From assembly GCA_003527225.1 (NCBI GenBank), contig DPXQ01000072.1, forward strand, positions 1 through 58,418: a DNA stretch of 58,418 nt, read 5' to 3'. Positions 15,667-23,545 of this stretch are shown here, one piece after another. How positions within the stretch are numbered: the stretch's first letter is position 1; every line of letters begins with the position of its first letter. Source of the stretch: Rhizobium sp. (GTDB lineage Bacteria > Pseudomonadota > Alphaproteobacteria > Rhizobiales > Rhizobiaceae). The notes under the pieces are model-generated. The model worked only from the letters and a program-made list of their open reading frames with translations, made no database searches and was not told the origin of the DNA. The translations under genes were made by a program, and so were the position numbers.

Positions 15667-16824
15667 ATGCCGAAACTTTCCGTCTGCATCCCCGTCGAGC
15701 CCGGACAGCGGGCGCCGCTCTATCTCGCCGGGCGGCTTCTCGAAAATCCCGAATCCAGCATTGAGATTATCGTAGCCCCGTCGGATACGGCCAGCGAAGG
15801 GTTGGGCGACCTCACGGAGAGGGCAGCAAAGGACGGGAGACTGCAGATTCTTCCAGCCGCCGCTGATGGCAGTTCGGCGTCCGATTTCTGGATTACCACG
15901 ATCACCGCAGCGACCGGCGACTGGACCACCCTTGTCTCTCCCGAAGACATGATCGAGCCAGACCTACCCGCGCTTCTTTCTCATATCGAAAACGAGCATG
16001 CGGGCGTAGATGCGCTCGGCTGGAACGCGTTCCAGATCGCGCCGAATGCACCACGCGACGTCAACGCGGCCGTCGCCGTGCCGATCGTCCACGACATTTC
16101 CGAACTCGAAAAGGCCAAGATGCTGGAGGCCTTCTTCCAGTGGTCCGGGAGCCAGCAGGTTCCACGCATGCCCTTCGGTCTTTATCATGGGGCAATCAAG
16201 CGGGAGTTGGCGCAAACCATTCTCTCGGCGAACAGTCCACTGAGTTGGCTGACACCCCTTCCCCGCTGGGAATGGGCAGCCCGCGTGCTGATCTTCGCCA
16301 ATGGTCTCGGACTGTCGAACCGGCCGCTGTCTGCCGTGAGCACGGCGCCTTTCCGCACAGTCGACGTCTCCTCGGCGCTTCAAGGCTTCCCGTTCGACGC
16401 AAGAATCGGGGTCACGGCCACGATCGCCGAGGTCCAGGCGCGTGTGCTTCATGAACTCGGCGCCGCGTGGAGCGGCTTCAACGAGAATTTCGTCAAGGCT
16501 TGCATGATCGATTGCATGCATGAACACGAAGAGCAGGCGTTCGAACGGAAATGCCAGTCTTACTATTCGGCCCTGCATCGCATGCCGGGCGGGCCGGCGC
16601 TGGCGGAAAAGTTCAGGCCGCAGTTCTTCAGCCGCCCGCCGGATGACCCGAGACGCGGGCTGCATGGCCGGACACTCCTGGTCGATCGCTTCGTTGCCGA
16701 TGCCCAGACGGCGCAGCAATTCTTCGAGGTCGTACGTTCGATGATCGCTCCGATCGCTGTGATCACCGGACAACTCGATCTCCTGTCCGACAAGACATCC
16801 AACGGTCTGGTAGCTGCAGCATGA
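15667..16824 (+). CDS. Glycosyltransferase-2-like protein with degenerate DXD motif
   Basis: This 385-aa protein is homologous along its length to the GT2 protein at 22129-23406: both open with a LS(V/I)C(V/I)P strand and share TGDW...DP(D), (G/S)F(G/S)(L/I)YH and a C-terminal LG(L/V)TATIA block. The GDDD nucleotide-sugar/metal motif of the other copy is SPED here (residues 91-94), so it may have lost catalysis or use a different donor. The ATG at 15667 has a GAGG 6 bases upstream; the frame extends to a TTG at 15598 without support. Its stop overlaps the aminotransferase start by 4 bases. It opens the seven-gene plus-strand glycan operon. Confidence 0.75.
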   Translation: MPKLSVCIPVEPGQRAPLYLAGRLLENPESSIEIIVAPSDTASEGLGDLTERAAKDGRLQILPAAADGSSASDFWITTITAATGDWTTLVSPEDMIEPDLPALLSHIENEHAGVDALGWNAFQIAPNAPRDVNAAVAVPIVHDISELEKAKMLEAFFQWSGSQQVPRMPFGLYHGAIKRELAQTILSANSPLSWLTPLPRWEWAARVLIFANGLGLSNRPLSAVSTAPFRTVDVSSALQGFPFDARIGVTATIAEVQARVLHELGAAWSGFNENFVKACMIDCMHEHEEQAFERKCQSYYSALHRMPGGPALAEKFRPQFFSRPPDDPRRGLHGRTLLVDRFVADAQTAQQFFEVVRSMIAPIAVITGQLDLLSDKTSNGLVAAA

Positions 16825-18020
16825 ACGAACGGATACTCTATACCAAACCATCGATCACATCTCTCGAGGCGGAATATGCGGCTGATGCCGCGGCCAATGG
16901 CTGGGGTCAGCAGTGCTACGACTACATCATCCGCTTTGAAAAGATGTTCCGGGAGCATCTCGATGTCGGGTTCGCTATCGCGACGTCGAGTTGCACCGGC
17001 GCGATGCACATGGGGCTTGCCGCCCTCGACGTCGGAAGAGGCGATGAGGTGATTCTCGCCGATACCAACTGGATCGCGACTGCCGCTCCCATTGTGCATC
17101 TCGGAGCCACGCCTGTATTCGTGGACATCGATCCGGTCGGCTGGTGCATCGATCCGGAGGCGGCCGAACGCGCCATTACCCCGAGAACAAAGGCGATTAT
17201 CGCCACCCACCTCTACGGCAATCTCGCCGACATGGGTGCGCTTCTGCGCCTCGCTAAGCGGCACGGCGTTGCGATCATCGAAGACAGCGCCGAGGCAATC
17301 GGCTCGGTCTGGCTGGGCGATCGGCGCGCAGGCTCGATGGGACGGTTCGGCACCTTCTCTTTCCACGGCACCAAGACGATCACCACCGGCGAGGGCGGCA
17401 TGTTCGTCACCAATGACGAGGCGCTGTACGAAAAAGTCCTGACGCTCAGCAATCACGGTCGCGCACGCGCGCAGAAGAAGCAATTCTGGCCAGACGCCGT
17501 CGGCTTCAAATACAAGATGTCGAACATCCAGGCAGCACTTGGCTGCGCCCAGATGATGCGCATCGGCGAGCTGACCGACCGCAAGCGCCAGATCTTCCGG
17601 CGCTATCGCGCACTCCTGGGCGACCTTCCCGGTGTCGCCGTCAATCCGGAACCTGCCGGCACCATAAACGGCGCCTGGATGCCGACGGCTGTGATCGACC
17701 GCGAGTTGGGCATTACGCGGGAAGACATGACGGAGGCCTTCGCGTCGGCGAACATCGATGCGCGCGTTTTCTTCCATCCGCTGTCCAGCCTGCCGATGTT
17801 TTCGCCAAGGCCCGAGAATGTCCATGCCTGGGATATTCCCGAGAGAGCCATTAACCTTCCGAGCTATCACGACATGACGGACGAGCAGATCGCCCGGGTC
17901 GCCGCCGTCATCACCCACCTCGTCGAGCGTCGCAACCGCTCGCTGGCGGAAATGATCCGGGTTGAAACATTATCCGCAGCGCAAATGCATTCCCAAGCGA
18001 AAGACCGGCCAAGCCCATGA
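16821..18020 (+). CDS. DegT/DnrJ/EryC1/StrS-family sugar aminotransferase
   Basis: This 399-aa PLP enzyme transfers an amino group to a keto group of a nucleotide-activated sugar. The cofactor lysine is Lys185 in FHGTKTITTGEGG; Asp155 (IIEDSAEAIG) contacts the pyridine nitrogen, and the TSSCTGAMHM loop (about 55-64) binds phosphate. The sequence type is close to perosamine-synthase-like (C4) aminotransferases, though the position of amination cannot be read from sequence. It overlaps both neighbours by 4 bases. A GNAT acetyltransferase two genes downstream could acylate the amino sugar produced. Confidence 0.88.
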   Translation: MNERILYTKPSITSLEAEYAADAAANGWGQQCYDYIIRFEKMFREHLDVGFAIATSSCTGAMHMGLAALDVGRGDEVILADTNWIATAAPIVHLGATPVFVDIDPVGWCIDPEAAERAITPRTKAIIATHLYGNLADMGALLRLAKRHGVAIIEDSAEAIGSVWLGDRRAGSMGRFGTFSFHGTKTITTGEGGMFVTNDEALYEKVLTLSNHGRARAQKKQFWPDAVGFKYKMSNIQAALGCAQMMRIGELTDRKRQIFRRYRALLGDLPGVAVNPEPAGTINGAWMPTAVIDRELGITREDMTEAFASANIDARVFFHPLSSLPMFSPRPENVHAWDIPERAINLPSYHDMTDEQIARVAAVITHLVERRNRSLAEMIRVETLSAAQMHSQAKDRPSP

Positions 18021-18769
18021 CACACAAAGACGACCGTCTCGAATTCGAAGCCCACAAGAAGGAAATGAGCATCGCGCTCGGCAAGGACGACGCAGTTTTC
18101 CGGCAAGCACTCGACACTCTGGTGTCGCTGGACAAGTACGACTACTCCTATCTGTGGTCGTGGATGGGACTTCCCATCATCCAGATGCCGGCTGACGTAA
18201 TGGCGACCCAGGAAGTCATCTGGGCCACGAAGCCCGACGTCATCATCGAAACGGGCGTCGCACGCGGCGGCTCGATGGTGTTTATGGCCGCCATGCTGCA
18301 ACTGATCGGCAAGGGCAAGATTGTCGGCGTCGATATCGACATTCGGGCTCACAACCGCTCAGCGATCGAATCCCATCCGATGGCGTCGCGCATCGAAATG
18401 ATCGAAGGGCCGTCCACCTCGACCGAGACCATGGATCGCGTCAGGGCGGCAATCCCGACTGGCGCATCGGTCATGGTGGTTCTCGACAGCGACCACAGCC
18501 GCGACCACGTGCTGGACGAATTGCGCCACTATGCCCCGCTCGTCACCGAAGGCCAGTATATGGTCGTAGCGGATACGCTTCTTGGCCGTTGTGAACCGTC
18601 GCAGGTTCCGACAAAGCGGTCACAGGTCCTTCTTCCAGGCGATGAGCCGCTCGCGGCCCTCCACGCCTATCTTAAGGAAACCACCCGCTTCGAGCTCGAC
18701 GAAGTCATCAACGGCAAACTCGTTCTCTCGAGTTCGCCCGGAGGATATGTCCGATGCGTTCGGGGATGA
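18017..18769 (+). CDS. Cephalosporin hydroxylase (CmcI) family protein, predicted SAM methyltransferase
   Basis: This 250-aa protein belongs to the CmcI family (PF04989), which despite its name consists of SAM- and Mg2+-dependent methyltransferases, including sugar O-methyltransferases. Motif I is IIETGVARGGS (residues 76-86), followed by GVDIDIR (104-110) and the metal-binding VLDSDHSRDH (155-164). Its start overlaps the aminotransferase stop by 4 bases and its end overlaps the GNAT gene by 16. In this operon it probably O-methylates the sugar being built, or a precursor. Confidence 0.82.
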   Translation: MTHKDDRLEFEAHKKEMSIALGKDDAVFRQALDTLVSLDKYDYSYLWSWMGLPIIQMPADVMATQEVIWATKPDVIIETGVARGGSMVFMAAMLQLIGKGKIVGVDIDIRAHNRSAIESHPMASRIEMIEGPSTSTETMDRVRAAIPTGASVMVVLDSDHSRDHVLDELRHYAPLVTEGQYMVVADTLLGRCEPSQVPTKRSQVLLPGDEPLAALHAYLKETTRFELDEVINGKLVLSSSPGGYVRCVRG

Positions 18770-19302
18770 ACGTTCAGGCCGCGCAGGCCAGGCTGTACTG
18801 CAGGCCGCCGAACGGCGGCGATTTCGACAGCCTTGCCGCCATGCGGCGTGACGATGCCCTGCAATCGACGCTGCTCACGGTGCCCCGCGCGTCCGACGAC
18901 GCGGCAGTGCATGACTGGATCGAGCGCCGCGTCAGTGAACCTGCGGGCCTCTTCCGCGTCCTGACACTCGGTGAAACGGGCGACGCCATCGGTTTTGTTC
19001 AGGTGAGCCAGGTGCATGTGCAGAACGGACACGGACACGGCGGGATCGCGCTCCGATCCTATGCACGCGGGCGGGGATTTGGACGCATGGGCATGGAGCT
19101 GCTGCTGGGACTCGCGGCACGGGATCTTGGCCTGATCAAGCTCCTCGCCGAAATACGCGCCGACAACCTCCCCTCGGCGCGCCTGCACGAGTCGACGGGC
19201 TATCGTAAGGTCGGTCGCCTCGAAAGGCATTTCAGGGATAGAGACGGCTCATTCCACGATGTCGACCTGTACGAATGTATCCTTGAGGAAAGACGACAAT
19301 GA
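18754..19302 (+). CDS. GNAT-family N-acetyltransferase
   Basis: This 182-aa GNAT enzyme has the acetyl-CoA pyrophosphate-binding segment RGRGFGRMGMELLL (about residues 107-120) and the closing NLPSARLHESTGYRKVGR strand. It resembles RimJ/RimL- and WecD-type acetyltransferases. The ATG at 18754 has GGAGG 9 bases upstream, inside the end of the preceding gene; a second ATG at 18766 is less favourable. With the DegT aminotransferase in the same operon, N-acylation of an amino sugar is the simplest role. The stop overlaps the WbqC gene by 4 bases. Confidence 0.85.
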   Translation: MRSGMNVQAAQARLYCRPPNGGDFDSLAAMRRDDALQSTLLTVPRASDDAAVHDWIERRVSEPAGLFRVLTLGETGDAIGFVQVSQVHVQNGHGHGGIALRSYARGRGFGRMGMELLLGLAARDLGLIKLLAEIRADNLPSARLHESTGYRKVGRLERHFRDRDGSFHDVDLYECILEERRQ

Positions 19303-20024
19303 CGGCGGTGGTAATTTCGCAGCCGATGCTTTTTCCATGGCCGGGTTTTTTCGAGCAATTGGCCCTTGCAGATAGCTATGTCTATCTTGACGACGCCCAA
19401 TTTTCGAAGGGCAGCTTCACCAACCGCATTCAGGTCAAGTATGGACACGATCGCCGCTGGATGACGATACCGCTTGCCGGCAAAGGGAGTTTCCAGACAA
19501 TCACCGAACTCAAGGCCGACGAAAGCGAATGGAAAAAGGGCCATCGGGATCTGCTGCGGCAATCGCTCCGCGATGCGCCATATCGCGACGATGCGTTGGC
19601 CATCTTCGACAGCGTCTATGAGGCTCAATCCGTGTGCGACCTACTGATCGCCAGCATTGAGGAACCCGCGCGCTATCTCGGCGTTGGCTCGAGCAGGACA
19701 ATTGCCAGAACAAGCGAACTCGATATCGGCGGAACCTCATGGCAGCGCGTGCTTGATATCGTCTGCCACTTCGATGGAACACGCTATCTGACTGGTCATG
19801 GCGCAGCTGGTTATCTCGATCACTCTGCATTCGAACAAAGCGGGGTAGGCGTCGAGTATATGCACTACAGCCTAGCCGAATGGCCGCAAGGCGGCGGCGC
19901 CTTCACGCCGTATGTCACAATCCTCGACTTGATTGCGAATACCGGCCCGGAAGCGGCGCAATACCTCATGCCTGAAACAATCCCTTGGCGACAATTCCAG
20001 CTTCAAAAGGTGGTGAACTCATGA
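19299..20024 (+). CDS. WbqC family protein
   Basis: The 241-aa protein has the WbqC-family opening VISQPMLFPWPGFFEQLALAD and the following YLDDAQFSKGSFTNR stretch, with the family's later YLTGHGAAGYL motif. WbqC proteins occur in O-antigen and other glycan loci; some are reported to act in amino-sugar or amino-acid conjugation, but no general activity is established. It overlaps both the GNAT gene and the PhyH gene by 4 bases. It supports the surface-glycan reading of this operon without fixing a reaction. Confidence 0.82.
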   Translation: MTAVVISQPMLFPWPGFFEQLALADSYVYLDDAQFSKGSFTNRIQVKYGHDRRWMTIPLAGKGSFQTITELKADESEWKKGHRDLLRQSLRDAPYRDDALAIFDSVYEAQSVCDLLIASIEEPARYLGVGSSRTIARTSELDIGGTSWQRVLDIVCHFDGTRYLTGHGAAGYLDHSAFEQSGVGVEYMHYSLAEWPQGGGAFTPYVTILDLIANTGPEAAQYLMPETIPWRQFQLQKVVNS

Positions 20025-20878
20025 CTCAGGACCCGTCCATACTCTCCCAGGAAACCTACGACACATTCCGAACCAAGGGATATGCGGTCCTGCCGCAGTT
20101 CTACGACGAGCAACTCGACATCCAGCCGATCCGAGAGGGTATCCGTGCGATCATCGCGCTGCTTTGCGAGAAATACGAGGTCGACGCGCCGGTCGGCACC
20201 GCGGAAGAAGCGATGACCAAGGGCTATCGCGCGCTGATTGCCAAGAATCGGGCCTGGGGCGGAGAAGTCTACGACGCTGTCAAACAAATCCCGGCCTTTG
20301 CCCGTCTTGTAGCCAATCCGCGCAACGAGACGGTGTTCAAAGATCTACGCCACGGTAGCATTCCCGGTATCGCAGCCGGCGGTTACGGGATCCGCATCGA
20401 CAATCCCGGTGAAGAGAAGTTCCGCGCCCAATGGCACCAGGAATTTCCGTCGCAGCTTCGCAGCGTCGACGGCATTGTCTACTGGACTCCGCTGCTTCCG
20501 ATCAGCGCCGACATGGGGCCGGTACAGATCGCAGAAGGCTCCCATGCCGAAGGATTGATCCCTGTCTACTCCGACAGCAAGGGCGTGGGAAAGACCGGCG
20601 CCTACGCGCTTCACCTCGACCGTTGCGAGGAGCGTCTGGGGAAGTACAGCCACGTCGCCCCGCTCTCCAAGCCGGGCGACCTGATCCTAATGGATTTCCT
20701 GACCCTCCATCAGTCCGGCTATAATGTCTCTGCAATCCCGCGCTGGAGTATCCAGTTCCGCTATTTCAATTACGCCGATCCGCTCGGCGTCCGCATCGGC
20801 TGGAGCGGTTCCTTCGCAGCCGGCGTCAACTTCGCCGAAGTGCTGCCGGAACTGGTCGCCGAGCAGGCAGGCATGTAA
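20021..20878 (+). CDS. Phytanoyl-CoA dioxygenase (PhyH) family protein
   Basis: This 285-aa protein has the layout of a non-haem iron, 2-oxoglutarate-dependent oxygenase: a first metal pair His139-x-Glu141 in QWHQEF (Glu in place of the more usual Asp), a distal His230 in LTLHQSG, and Arg241 in IPRWSIQFRY for 2-oxoglutarate. The ATG at 20021 overlaps the WbqC stop by 4 bases, so it is preferred to an upstream in-frame start at 19985. PhyH-family members in glycan and natural-product clusters hydroxylate or rearrange small molecules. Here the substrate is unknown; a sugar or its acyl decoration is plausible. Confidence 0.82.
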   Translation: MTQDPSILSQETYDTFRTKGYAVLPQFYDEQLDIQPIREGIRAIIALLCEKYEVDAPVGTAEEAMTKGYRALIAKNRAWGGEVYDAVKQIPAFARLVANPRNETVFKDLRHGSIPGIAAGGYGIRIDNPGEEKFRAQWHQEFPSQLRSVDGIVYWTPLLPISADMGPVQIAEGSHAEGLIPVYSDSKGVGKTGAYALHLDRCEERLGKYSHVAPLSKPGDLILMDFLTLHQSGYNVSAIPRWSIQFRYFNYADPLGVRIGWSGSFAAGVNFAEVLPELVAEQAGM

Positions 20879-20879
20879 T

Positions 20880-22037
20880 ATGAAGCACTGCAGAGTCTGC
20901 CTTACTGTCCTTGCTGCGCCGGTTTTCAAGGCGCCGTCGCCGGCAATCACGTCTGTTCTGACCTTTCTCGACGTGGCGACCGAAGTTTATGTCTGCGAGG
21001 GATGCGGCCATGCGCAATGCCCCGATTTGCCGGACATCCAAGCCTTCTACGACACTGAATACCGCATTTCCCTAGAGTCCGAAGATCACGACCAGATATT
21101 CGCGGTTACGCCATCGGGAGATCCGATCTACCGCACCGATCATCAAACCTTCCTCAGCCTGAGGCTGCTGGACTTGCCACCAAACGCCAAGGTCCTCGAC
21201 TACGGCGCAGCGAAAGCCGCAACACTCAGGAAGCTCACTGAAGTCCGCGCGGACGTGGTTCCGCATGTCTTCGACGTCAGCAACGACTATGAGCGCGCCT
21301 GGGGTGGCTGGGTCCCGCGCGAAAATCAGGCCACCCACTCTGTTCCCGATACCTGGCATGGAAAATTCGATGCTGTGATGAGCCACTTCGTCATCGAGCA
21401 CGTCGCCGATCCCGTCGCATTCCTGAAAAACATTCGCGCATTGCTGAAGTCCGAGGGTCGGCTACTCTTGTCGCTTCCCAATGTTGCGGACAATCCGGGC
21501 GACATGGCCGTGGTGGATCATCTCAATCATTTCAGTGAGGTCTCGTTGCGCCACGCCCTTGGCGAGGCCGGTTTCACAGCCCTCACGCTGGACACGGTGT
21601 CCTTCCCCGGCGCCATCTTTGCTGTCGCGACGTCGGCAGCGGACAACGACGGTGAGTGCCCGGATCCAACGGCCGTCGCAAAGGCCGCTGCGATCAATGC
21701 TTCGATATGCGAATTCTGGAGGGAGGCGGGAAAGCGTCTCGATGTTGCGGCAGAGCGATATGCGGGCCAGCGCTGCGCGATCTACGGTGCCGGCTTCTAC
21801 GGCAGCTGGATTCATGGACGCTTGAAAGACAAGCTCGACATTGCCGCCTTCCTGGACCAGAATCCCAAGCTTCAAGGCGCAAGCCATCTCGGTCCAAGCG
21901 TGATCTCTCCGTCGGAGCTGCCTGAAAACGTTCACGTGGTCTTCATGGGGTTGAATCCGCTCAAGGCTCGCGCCATTGCCGCACAGGTGCCGGTTTTGGC
22001 CCGCGATGGCCTAGAACTGGTATGGCTGGACGATTGA
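20880..22037 (+). CDS. Class I SAM-dependent methyltransferase with zinc-binding N terminus
   Basis: The 385-aa protein starts one base after the PhyH stop (TAATATG). It has an N-terminal zinc-ribbon-like pair (Cys4-x2-Cys7 and Cys39-x2-Cys42), a central SAM-binding Rossmann domain (KVLDYGAAKAATLRKL; then DAVMSHFVIEHVADP) and a C-terminal nucleotide-binding-like region (IYGAGFYGSWI; FLDQNPKLQG). This three-part layout resembles sugar C-methyltransferases such as TylC3/NovU, but I do not see the catalytic Y-H-E-H motif that the homologue at 23546-24775 carries, so O- or N-methylation is equally possible. It is the last gene of the operon. Confidence 0.8.
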   Translation: MKHCRVCLTVLAAPVFKAPSPAITSVLTFLDVATEVYVCEGCGHAQCPDLPDIQAFYDTEYRISLESEDHDQIFAVTPSGDPIYRTDHQTFLSLRLLDLPPNAKVLDYGAAKAATLRKLTEVRADVVPHVFDVSNDYERAWGGWVPRENQATHSVPDTWHGKFDAVMSHFVIEHVADPVAFLKNIRALLKSEGRLLLSLPNVADNPGDMAVVDHLNHFSEVSLRHALGEAGFTALTLDTVSFPGAIFAVATSAADNDGECPDPTAVAKAAAINASICEFWREAGKRLDVAAERYAGQRCAIYGAGFYGSWIHGRLKDKLDIAAFLDQNPKLQGASHLGPSVISPSELPENVHVVFMGLNPLKARAIAAQVPVLARDGLELVWLDD

Positions 22038-22040
22038 GTG

Positions 22041-22094
22041 ATTTCGGTATCCACGCGGATACCGAAATCGACACAGAGTACCGCGACGCGGTAC
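22041..22094. terminator. Twin hairpins between the two convergent glycan operons
   Basis: Hairpin 1 has perfect 12-base arms, ATTTCGGTATCC (22041-22052) and GGATACCGAAAT (22057-22068), with an ACGC loop. Hairpin 2 follows 9 bases later, with arms GTACCGC (22078-22084) and GCGGTAC (22088-22094) and a GAC loop. The pair starts 3 bases after the plus-strand operon stop, and the minus-strand GT2 gene stops 35 bases further on. No long T-run is present. Confidence 0.7.
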
Positions 22095-22128
22095 GGATCG
22101 CCTCCACCCTGTAGGAGCCGCTCTTCGC

Positions 22129-23406
22129 TCAGGCAACCTCTTTCGCGCGGATTTGGACCGGCTTCACCGATCCATCGACACAGAGCCGCTCCTCATCCCA
22201 CGGATAGCGTAGGCCCTCCGGTCGGACGAGGACCAGATCGGCCGGCGTCGTCATCGCGTTGATGATATTCTGAAGGCCCTCCGGCGTCTTGATGCCCGCG
22301 ATATCGGAACGGATGTAGGTCCCGCTCTCGTTCGAGCCGCTGAGGGTAAGACCGACCTCATGTCCCTTGAAGACGGGGTTGAAGTGTTTGAGGTATTTTC
22401 CACCCTCCCATTTCCTGAAGGTCGCGACATAGCCATCCTTCACGATGTCGAACGATTCCGGATCACGGAACATTTCAGTATTCTGCATGCATGCGCAGGC
22501 GAAGCTCTTCTCCCACCCGCCAAACCTGAAATTATACTTTTCCTTGAACCAGTGCATGGCAATCGCGATCGTCGCCGTCAGCCCAAGCGAGGAACCGAAG
22601 GGGAAGTCGCGGAGATGGCCGTCCTCGTCGGAATTCCGGCCAAGCTCATTCATGAAAACATCGAGCCTTTTCTTGAGACGATCCAGATTGCAGGTAGCAT
22701 AGGAGTTGCTTTCCGGGCAGCTTCCCATGATCGAGAACGGTCTCTGGCAGAATGCGAATTCCCGGCCGGCGACAATCACCTTCATCGCCATTTCGTAGTC
22801 CACCACGGGATACTCGAAATAGCGGCCGCCGAACATTGCCTTGATTCTCTCGAGCAAAGGCCGGCTCACGGCGGAATGATAGATCGAAAAGCCGGATGAC
22901 GGCACGGCAGCGGAATCGTACCAGCCGAACATTCGCTTCAGGGACTGGTCGCGGGGCACCTTCACAACAAAGGAATTGAAGGGAATGAGAATACTATCGG
23001 ATCTTGAATTCTCCGTTGGCCAGGTATAGGCGACGACGCCCCAGGAGAAGGCCTCGAGTTCCGGGTTGACCGCGACGGACTTGGCGAGCACCGTCATCAC
23101 ATCCGGATCGACGAAGTCATCATCCCCGATGAACGTCACCCAGTCTCCGGTGGTGGCTTCGAGCGAGCGTTCCCAGTTGTCCATCATTGAGAGCGTGCGA
23201 TCCTCGGACGGCAGGTAGCGAACCCGCGGATCCTTCGCGACCTCCCTCATGTATTCATTCATGATGGAGGGGTCGTCGGAGTTGTCGGCAAAGACGAACT
23301 CGACATCCGTCCGCGGATTGCGCAGCAGACCCTCGATGGTCTTCTGGAAATAGTACTGGCGATTGCGCGACGGCACGCAGATCGAAAGTCGAAGGGACTC
23401 AGCCAT
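22129..23406 (-). CDS. Glycosyltransferase family 2 protein with extra C-terminal domain
   Basis: This 425-aa cytoplasmic protein has a GT-A fold: a LSICVPSRNR strand (residues 7-16), FADNSDD (39-45) and the metal-binding GDDD at 94-97 in VTFIGDDDFVDP. After the catalytic domain (to about 230) comes a C-terminal region containing FPFGSSLGLTATIA and a W-x3-F...AC pattern, shared with the degenerate copy at 15667-16824 and not known to me elsewhere. GGAG lies 7 bases before the ATG. It ends the minus-strand CDP-sugar operon, 139 bases downstream of the C-methyltransferase, and may transfer the branched sugar made by that operon. Confidence 0.82.
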   Translation of the reverse strand: MAESLRLSICVPSRNRQYYFQKTIEGLLRNPRTDVEFVFADNSDDPSIMNEYMREVAKDPRVRYLPSEDRTLSMMDNWERSLEATTGDWVTFIGDDDFVDPDVMTVLAKSVAVNPELEAFSWGVVAYTWPTENSRSDSILIPFNSFVVKVPRDQSLKRMFGWYDSAAVPSSGFSIYHSAVSRPLLERIKAMFGGRYFEYPVVDYEMAMKVIVAGREFAFCQRPFSIMGSCPESNSYATCNLDRLKKRLDVFMNELGRNSDEDGHLRDFPFGSSLGLTATIAIAMHWFKEKYNFRFGGWEKSFACACMQNTEMFRDPESFDIVKDGYVATFRKWEGGKYLKHFNPVFKGHEVGLTLSGSNESGTYIRSDIAGIKTPEGLQNIINAMTTPADLVLVRPEGLRYPWDEERLCVDGSVKPVQIRAKEVA

Positions 23407-23545
23407 TTGTGTTCTCCGCTATGGCAGAAAGTCTGGGCACGCTCGAGGAGTGGTTACGTGGTCTTTGCGTCCGATGTTGGCAATGGGGCGCCCCTGACGT
23501 TCGCCTGCGTCTCGCGCAGTTTGTCGGCATCTGGACTTGCAGGCG

